A DNA stretch of 64,000 nt from Diorhabda sublineata (taxonomy: Eukaryota > Arthropoda > Insecta > Coleoptera > Chrysomelidae). The position numbers were made by a program, and so were the translations under genes. Location: contig NC_079474.1 in assembly GCF_026230105.1 (NCBI RefSeq), forward strand, positions 29,030,294 to 29,094,293. Reading direction: 5' to 3'. The notes below the pieces were generated by a model. It did no database searches. It saw only the letters and a program-made list of their open reading frames with translations, and had not been told where the DNA came from. Each line of letters opens with the position of its first letter. Position 1 is the first letter of the stretch. Below, piece after piece: positions 59,101 to 64,000 of the stretch.

Positions 59101-60327
59101 CAAAAAAAAATACCTACGAGTGAACGCCGTCAGAAAAAAAATATGACAATTACTCCCTCCGCCCCCTACAGGGCGTAACTGAACTCTACGTTTTTATTAT
59201 TTGAGCTAGCGAGAAGTTGTCCATTTTTTTATTCGAAAATAACCACAATCTCATGGAAGAAATTTGAGGGGATACATGGAGGGAAATTCGTGGGAGAAAG
59301 TTCTGAATAGGGTTGGAAAATTTGGTTACTCCGTCATTTTGGGACGTCGCTATGCCAGCGCGAATCGTCTTGACATAACCTAGTAATTGATGTGGAAACA
59401 CTAAATTTCCCCCACTTTGGGTGGCGTCCAGGAACCGCTAAATATTGAGCTTGAAGCAATAATTTTTAGAAATTTTTATGATTTTGAGTGAATTAATTGA
59501 ATTAGTTTCGAAATATTTTTGGGTCTCCCCCACTAACCCATCGATAGTGGCCCCGATTTGCACCGGGGGGCTCGTAGTAGTGTTGTTAGGTGTATGCCCA
59601 TTTTGTATATAGCTACCGAGGTGAGGAAATAATTCTAAACTCAAAATTTGGCGCTACATGTAACGCCATATTTTGGCTTCGATGGGTAAAGTTAATTTTA
59701 TCAATCGATAGAGGAGAAAGATAGATTTTTTTGGTCATATACAAAGTGGTTACAAGAAGGATAATCAGGATAATCATGTGTGATGGGGACAATATCTATA
59801 AGATTTAATTTCTGGTATCTTGTACATTTTCCGTATCTCGCATATTAAAAAAGTTATGTTATCTAAACGTAAACGTAGTTGGAGCGTTGTCTGTAGTTTT
59901 TTGCAGTAATTCATTTTTTGTCAGTTTCTCTAAAATAAATGTTGCAATGTTACATTAGGCTTCGAATGTAATTTATCGAAAACAATAAGTGTAAAAGCCA
60001 AAGTGCATTTAGAAAGTTTAAACTTAAGATCGTTGAAGTAACGAAAATGGTGACTTAAAAAAGTCGCTTTAATTTAAGTAAGTTAGTAACCGAAATTTAT
60101 GTTTTGCAAATATACTTTTCATGAATATGATTTTTTGGGAACAATTAGCCGAGTGTGTTTTCAGGACAATGCTTATTGAAATTGGGAGATATGCACAAAG
60201 CTCAAGAGTATGCTCAGAAGGCGGTTCAAGTTGGAAAACATGAACTTTGTTACGAGCTCTTGATAAAAATATTGATGTTACAAAATGAAATAAAATCAGC
60301 TGTGGCTGTTTCAAACGCAGCAGTAGA
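50155..60327 (+). CDS. BBS4: Bardet-Biedl syndrome 4 protein homologue, 5' part
   Basis: A tetratricopeptide-repeat subunit of the BBSome, which moves membrane proteins in cilia; in insects this mainly means sensory neurons and sperm. Exons found are 50155-50197, 50251-50417, 54293-54405, 57980-58074 and 60165-60327. Starting from ATG (MISNGHFTFSTKIED) all joins keep phase; the first intron is only 53 nt. Matching blocks are KFNWLIHLQHVTGGIQTCKF, FQEALESFQACLRLNPNNAD with YLKEVAKCL, MEVYLEAERFLNHPDWHVYY and LKLGDMHKAQEYAQKAVQVG, which are successive TPR units. About 194 residues are covered; the family has roughly 450-520, so the rest lies beyond 60327, probably outside the window. Between exons 2 and 3 about 8 residues expected from vertebrate BBS4 are missing, which may mean an overlooked micro-exon. 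Introns are full of transposon debris. Confidence 0.88.
51400..52160 (-). mobile_element. degenerate RTE-like RT C-terminal region nested in the mariner
   Basis: On the minus strand, pieces such as MHKKTESKIVAADMKHLRKI followed by AGKTRMDRMR match the tail of insect RTE-like retrotransposons, read from about 51840 down to 51700. Further decayed thumb-like sequence lies up to 52160. The open frame on the plus strand at 51480-51680 is only its shadow. Confidence 0.65.
52177..53466. repeat. large foldback: inverted repeat with arms of about 530-555 bp
   Basis: The arms at about 52177-52705 and 52912-53466 are diverged inverted copies around a loop of about 205 bp. The outer ends read GACGAGTTAAAAC and GTTTTAACTCGTC. 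Inner matches include TTTTCGGATACG with CGTATCCGAAAA, CCGACTTCC with GGAAGTCGG, AGACGTATTTGAATC with its inverse, and GGCAAACTCATGTA with TACATGAGTTTGCC. CAGGGTGT words lie at 52164 and 53305. No coding frame is seen. It is probably a foldback-type non-autonomous element, or two inverted copies of one element. Confidence 0.8.
54430..55040. other. BBS4 intron 3, proximal part
   Basis: AT-rich intron without a recognised coding frame before the Penelope remnant begins. Confidence 0.35.
55050..55980 (-). mobile_element. Penelope-like element, 3' end with GIY-YIG part
   Basis: The minus strand shows an end-of-RT region (FLDILVIENSNRLEFYVFRC near 55700). Around 55450-55350 follows a GIY-YIG endonuclease-like block (GQTKRYINVRFKEHIAQIEK, then SGIADHAAIKIYN). 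The terminus with the shared GCGTTTCGA sequence is at 55060-55140. Frames are interrupted. The linked RT plus GIY-YIG domain is specific to Penelope-like elements. It lies in BBS4 intron 3, antisense to the gene. Confidence 0.75.
55089..55134 (-). ncRNA. hammerhead-ribozyme-like motif, Penelope terminus
   Basis: On the minus strand: CTGAAGA core, GATAAC-TTT-GTTTC stem II (one pair lost), GAAA, ACGCTCAT short stem III, cleavage triplet ATC, then AAACAG pairing partly with the preceding GGTCT. Core bases are intact; stem pairs have decayed. Confidence 0.5.
55940..56271. repeat. tandem repeat, three units of 120 bp
   Basis: Three near-identical units in exact 120-bp register, each with TTTTTGTCAATTATAGAC, TCTTCCATCATATTAGCTCC and AGAGTTCAGTGAGTCCTT. 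The third unit breaks off at CCCACGATCT, where the next bases (CGCAGACCG) look like an inverted version of the expected CGAGATCGG. It abuts the upstream side of the Penelope remnant. Confidence 0.9.
56580..56840 (-). mobile_element. mariner transposase fragment
   Basis: On the minus strand a decayed DDE C-terminal region is visible (PHPPYPPDLASSDHTFCSQ near 56790), as in mariner HPPYSPDLAPSD. The rest is too decayed to define ends. It lies in BBS4 intron 3. Confidence 0.55.
56980..57975. other. BBS4 intron 3, distal part
   Basis: AT-rich, no recognised coding frame or repeat up to the exon acceptor at 57979. Confidence 0.35.
58319..58365 (-). ncRNA. hammerhead-ribozyme-like motif, core mutated
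   Basis: On the minus strand: CTGAAAA (CUGANGA with the conserved G changed to A), stem II GATAAC-TTT-GTTATC, GAAA, ACGCGCGT, cleavage triplet GTC, then AGACAG. The core change would be expected to abolish cleavage. Confidence 0.5.
58843..58889 (+). ncRNA. hammerhead-ribozyme-like motif, plus strand
   Basis: On the plus strand: stem I CAGTTT pairs with AGACTG, the core is CTGTAGA (CUGANGA with A to U), stem II region AGTAAC-TTG-GTTATC, GAAA, ACGCGCGT and cleavage triplet GTC. Stem I is well paired, but a core base is changed. Confidence 0.5.
59000..60160. other. less AT-rich stretch in BBS4 intron 4
   Basis: Between about 59090 and 59700 base composition and texture change (CTCCCTCCGCCCCCTACAGG, CACCGGGGGGCTCG, GGTGGCGTCCAGGAACCGC). 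It looks like part of a repeat element, but I find no protein or ends to name it. Minus-strand frames at 59186-59644 show no domain. Confidence 0.4.
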
Positions 60328-60713
60328 GTGAGTATTAATTTATTTTTTATAATTTTCTGAGAAAACAAGGTAAATATAAGAAAAAGTTCATTTATAAATT
60401 CCCTAGAGCTTAAAATATTTCCGCAAATTTACGTAGATTAATTCAAATTCGTAGGAGATTCGGTTCGAAAATTTTATACTGTCAAACAAAGGAAATTATT
60501 ACTTATGTGATAAGACATTTGATTGGCTTAAAATGACAGCTATGAAATTTACAACATGATTATTAAAAAATTTACACTTCCATACCATATACAATTATAA
60601 AATGATTAGATAATGTGAAGATCCGCTTGTTGACTTTGTAACAAAAGGTCTGATGTTCCCTAAAAAATTTCTAATCTAGAACAGAATATATAAGACGGAT
60701 ACAGAAAAGCGTT

Positions 60714-61055
60714 CATGGCAAGCAAGGTTACTAGAATAGAAGGTTTGTGACAATAACAAGATGTGCAGTAGACAAGTGACGTCACCGGTTCTTCACAACT
60801 GTGAGAACGGCAACAAGTCTCAATAAATTCGTTAGCTAGAAATATATTCGTTTGTATATCCAGATCAGCAAGAGATAACAAACATCCTTATAACTCGAAC
60901 AAAATGTTAGTGAGCTTCTGTTTGACATAAAAATATAAACAAAAATGTAAACATAATGACGTAGCTGGTGTTCTAACAGCTGATCGTTTGTTTACAAAAA
61001 CATGCGCATGTCACAAACCCTCTGTTATTCTAGTAACCTTGATGGCACGTAGTTG
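60714..61055. mobile_element. MITE-like element with inverted repeats
   Basis: CAAGGTTACTAGAATA followed by GGTTTGTGACA (from about 60720) recurs inverted at 61005-61045 (TGTCACAAACC, then TATTCTAGTAACCTTG). The inside is about 250 bp with no coding frame. It lies downstream of the last recognised BBS4 exon. Confidence 0.65.
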
Positions 61056-63640
61056 ACATGAAAGAGTCTGATGACAGATGACGCACAAGTTCGTTGGGAC
61101 CGAATGACGGTCTGATGATGGATGGTGACATATGACGCACGTATAGCACAAGATGCTGATGACAGATGGTTTTAGCACTACATGGGGTGCATTCCACTAA
61201 GCGTTCACAGCACCTGAAATTCTTGTTTGGTTCACTAAGATCGTTGTGCTCGCGGCTAGAACGTCACTTACGACGTTATGACTGCAACGCAGATTGCAAC
61301 CATGAGAATCCATCTCATTATTTGATGTCGTGTGGGATATTATAAGTACTTTTGAAGCATTCTTTTGACGCACCACCAAATATTTTACTATAATCGCGGA
61401 AGAAATTCAATGAATCAGTTAAGCATTCCACTAAAAAATTCAATAAATTACACATTATATTAAAGTCCTAAATCTTCTCGCTTCATTTTATCCGTTTTCC
61501 CATTCCTTAATATTTATCTCAAAACGCCTCGTAAATAACATTTGGACTAAGTGGAACGGGAATAATCGTGGTCGTGAAGAAAGTTCTAGTTTGATTTTAT
61601 TCTTATTTTGATGTTCATGATGTCTATGTCTATATCATATTTTGATAAATACTTAAAGAAAAGTTGAAACGTCAATTTTTATTTATCTTTTAAAAATTAC
61701 CAAAAAACTAATTTTTTAACAGCAGATAGGTACCTAAAATCAAGAACATTTAGAAACATAAATATATTTTATCTTATCAAGAATAAAAATGGATGTTTTT
61801 TTTGTATTCTATAAATTCAATAAATGAATACGCAATTTGTTGATTTTCAATTAATGTTATCATCCTGTTGCGATATTTTAAAGTGTAGAGAAACGTCGAC
61901 AGCTTTTTTTTTCGATCCTGAGAGACATTGATTTACTGTAAGCGATTTAAATTTACTGTAATTAATACCTGCAATTCCTGCGATGTGTCAATGACCAAAG
62001 CAGTCGAGACACATTAATCTTAATAAAATAAAATACTAATTGTCGCTTCCAATATTGGCAACAAGTCTATAAATTTTCATTTTTCTGTAATCTGTTATCT
62101 GCGTAACCAGCCATTCGTAATAATTTTATTTTATTTGTTTGCGCCAAATAGATTTTTCCAGAATGTATCTTCGAGACAAAAAAAGGAAAATCGAACAAAA
62201 AGGTTCGATACAAGCAGTTGCAACCACCATAAATACATCAAAGTCAAAATAATAGTATATTGGATAAATAGAGATGAACGTGTCAAAATAAAAATTTTAT
62301 AAACATCTGGAGATCTATTTTTTAAAATAATATCGGAGCAACATATTATAATAACAGGAATTCATACGCCGCAGTTTCAAATTTTGAAATACCATTCAAT
62401 TTTTTTAAAAATCTTGAGGCATTTGGTATTTTATTTTTAATTCCACATAATCAAAAAATGATATGTTCACCACTTCACTTGCTTGCTCTGTTTATTTTTG
62501 CTTCTTTATTCGGTTTGATTTAGTGTTTTAACGACAAATACCTCGTATTGTTTAATTTCGAATATACAGTGTTATCTACTACCACATACCAAAAGACCGA
62601 AATTTTAAGATTGCAAAGTTGGTGTTTCTGATATAAGATATTTCGAGTTTTTTTTTATATTTAGTGCTTATAAAATTTTTATAAAGTTTTTTTTTTGATG
62701 ATTTCTGAATTTGATGTTTCAACTATTTTCAATCTTTTTGGGAGCATAATCCTAGCCATTTCAGTAAAAATTCCTATTTTATGTTTACTTGGCAACGAAT
62801 GCAAGTGAAAATAATTTTGTTAGAATATTTTGTACATTCATGCTAGAGCATAAGTTTCTTTTTTCCCTGATCTGTTCAATCTCTCAGCTTAGTACTGTTC
62901 TGATACGTATTCCCCTTTTTTATTTAATTTTTCAACAGTTTTGGAGCTGCTTAGTTCAGTTAAGAGTTATAATTCTTCAAATATTAATTGCACAGTATGA
63001 AAATCCTTGCCGACAATTTTGCTTGATTTACTATAGGCGTAGATACCTTATTTTATAAATATAATATTTTTATAAATACTTTTAAAATTATGTATATCTT
63101 ATGCGATTCATTGAAAGGCAATCGATTCATTATAAATTGGACGGCAGTATACGCCGTTATTTAGACAGGTGCACTTAATTGTAGTCCTACTTGGAACTTG
63201 GAAATAAATTATTATTACAACTAGTTTTTTTGCTCCAACTGAATGTTAAATTATAAAACGTAAATAGACGAGTAAAATGTACCCACCTGTAAAGGCGTTT
63301 GGCTTAAACAGGGTACCAGACGGTACCATTATTTAAAGAACGCTATATTTCTATTTATTTGAAGAAATTTATAAATTAAATTAACCGACCGAGCCACGCC
63401 AATGTTTATCGCAGACTTTCTTGCAGGAATATATCTATGAAATTGTGTACATACGGCTTCAGCGAATAGAAATGCATTTATGTTTACGATTCGATGTTTT
63501 CATTGGTAAACAGTGGAGATGATGAGTCCACTGGACTGACGATGTTTAGATGTTTACCGTATTTTATACAGGTAGTAAACATTATTTTTTATTTCTCAAT
63601 TTGGTATGAGTGCCGTGCGTATTTATGAAACATTGATTGT
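61056..63640. other. right-hand stretch without a recognised gene
   Basis: No BBS4 exon was recognised here although the gene is incomplete. A GATGACAGATGACGCAC / GATGGTGACATATGACGCAC word pair near 61075-61140 is a small local repeat, and ATTCCACTAAG near 61193 recurs inverted near 61546. The frame at 62789-63058 shows no family features. Confidence 0.4.
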
Positions 63641-64000
63641 TCCTTGCATAACTGTCTTCTGTAATTGATATTGGAAGAACTATACGAACAACCTGGCATT
63701 GTCCAGCCAAGTCTCTTATCAGTAAAATATATATATGCGGACTATATCTGCAAAGGAATTGCGGTAATGGCAGGACTGGCTCCTATGGCGATTAAAAGAG
63801 AGGTACGACGAGTGTCGAAGGTTGACCCAAGAACAAATCTTATCCAGAGGTAGCAAGTGAAATGGGACAACAGAACATATGCCGATAGACCCACCGACTA
63901 ATTCCTATTATCGAAGTCTAGGTGAACAGAAGGGAAGCTGGGGAAACTGACTATCTCTTAACACAAGGACTCACAGGCGATGGATGCTTTCGGAGGTACC
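63640..64000 (+). mobile_element. R1/Jockey-type non-LTR retrotransposon, RT C-terminal region, runs off the edge
   Basis: The plus strand encodes the region after the RT domain: AVMAGLAPMAIKREVRRVS, then after a stop and frame change a REAGETDYLLTQGLTGDGCF stretch that matches the conserved LTQ.L+GHGCF block before the C-terminal zinc-binding part. The last block is at the window edge, so the 3' end lies outside. Confidence 0.7.

Noticed and set aside
62789..63058. 89-codon plus-strand frame considered as a further BBS4 exon
   Set aside because: No TPR pattern and no suitable acceptor/donor phase.
1..64000. tRNA, rRNA, CRISPR arrays, bacterial-type operons or riboswitches
   Set aside because: No cloverleaf, rRNA-like block or regularly spaced repeat of those types was seen; the window is eukaryotic.

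Overview
The window is AT-rich DNA from an insect nuclear genome. The evidence is split genes with GT-AG introns (53 nt to several kb), insect-type gustatory receptor exons, an insect-length HMG-CoA reductase, and many remnants of mariner, piggyBac, Penelope, gypsy, RTE-like and CR1/L2-like elements. I cannot fix the order; a beetle or another holometabolous insect would fit. No bacterial operon, CRISPR array, rRNA or tRNA was seen.

Layout. 1-14 kb: a minus-strand gene of unknown function starts at 10810 and runs towards the left edge (four exons found, at least one missing). Its introns and upstream flank hold mariner, RTE-like, Penelope and piggyBac remnants. 14.7-22.5 kb: a gustatory receptor locus on the minus strand, with two large 5' exons (22463-21657 and 18243-17419) and one C-terminal exon (14978-14700). 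Both 5' exons end in phase 0 and the C-terminal exon starts in phase 0, so they may be alternative first exons sharing one 3' exon. 23.1-28.7 kb: HMG-CoA reductase, minus strand, five coding exons that join into an 832-residue protein. 29.0-29.9 kb: ribosomal protein S17, plus strand, head-to-head with HMGCR. 31.9-39.7 kb: a seven-exon minus-strand gene for an unrecognised 302-residue membrane protein. 44.5-49.7 kb: an SLC35F5-like transporter, minus strand, eight exons, 465 residues. 50.2-60.3 kb: the 5' part of BBS4, plus strand, head-to-head with SLC35F5 and running out of recognisable exons at 60327. 63.6-64 kb: the 3' part of an R1/Jockey-type retrotransposon entering the right edge.

The coding genes are a mix of housekeeping genes (RpS17, HMGCR for the mevalonate pathway and juvenile hormone precursors, an SLC35F5 transporter), a ciliary gene (BBS4) and chemoreceptors. 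They show no shared pathway. Two neighbouring pairs are divergent with a common promoter interval of about 350-400 bp.

The most unusual items are the shared-exon receptor locus, Penelope terminal repeats carrying hammerhead-ribozyme-like cores (one pair forming a tight palindrome), a foldback structure of about 1.3 kb with arms of about 530-555 bp nested inside a mariner that itself sits in a BBS4 intron, a piece of HMGCR exon 2 copied into HMGCR intron 1, and two genes of unknown function reconstructed exon by exon. Exon joins were made by hand from reading frame and splice-site consensus; no alignment or database search was run.
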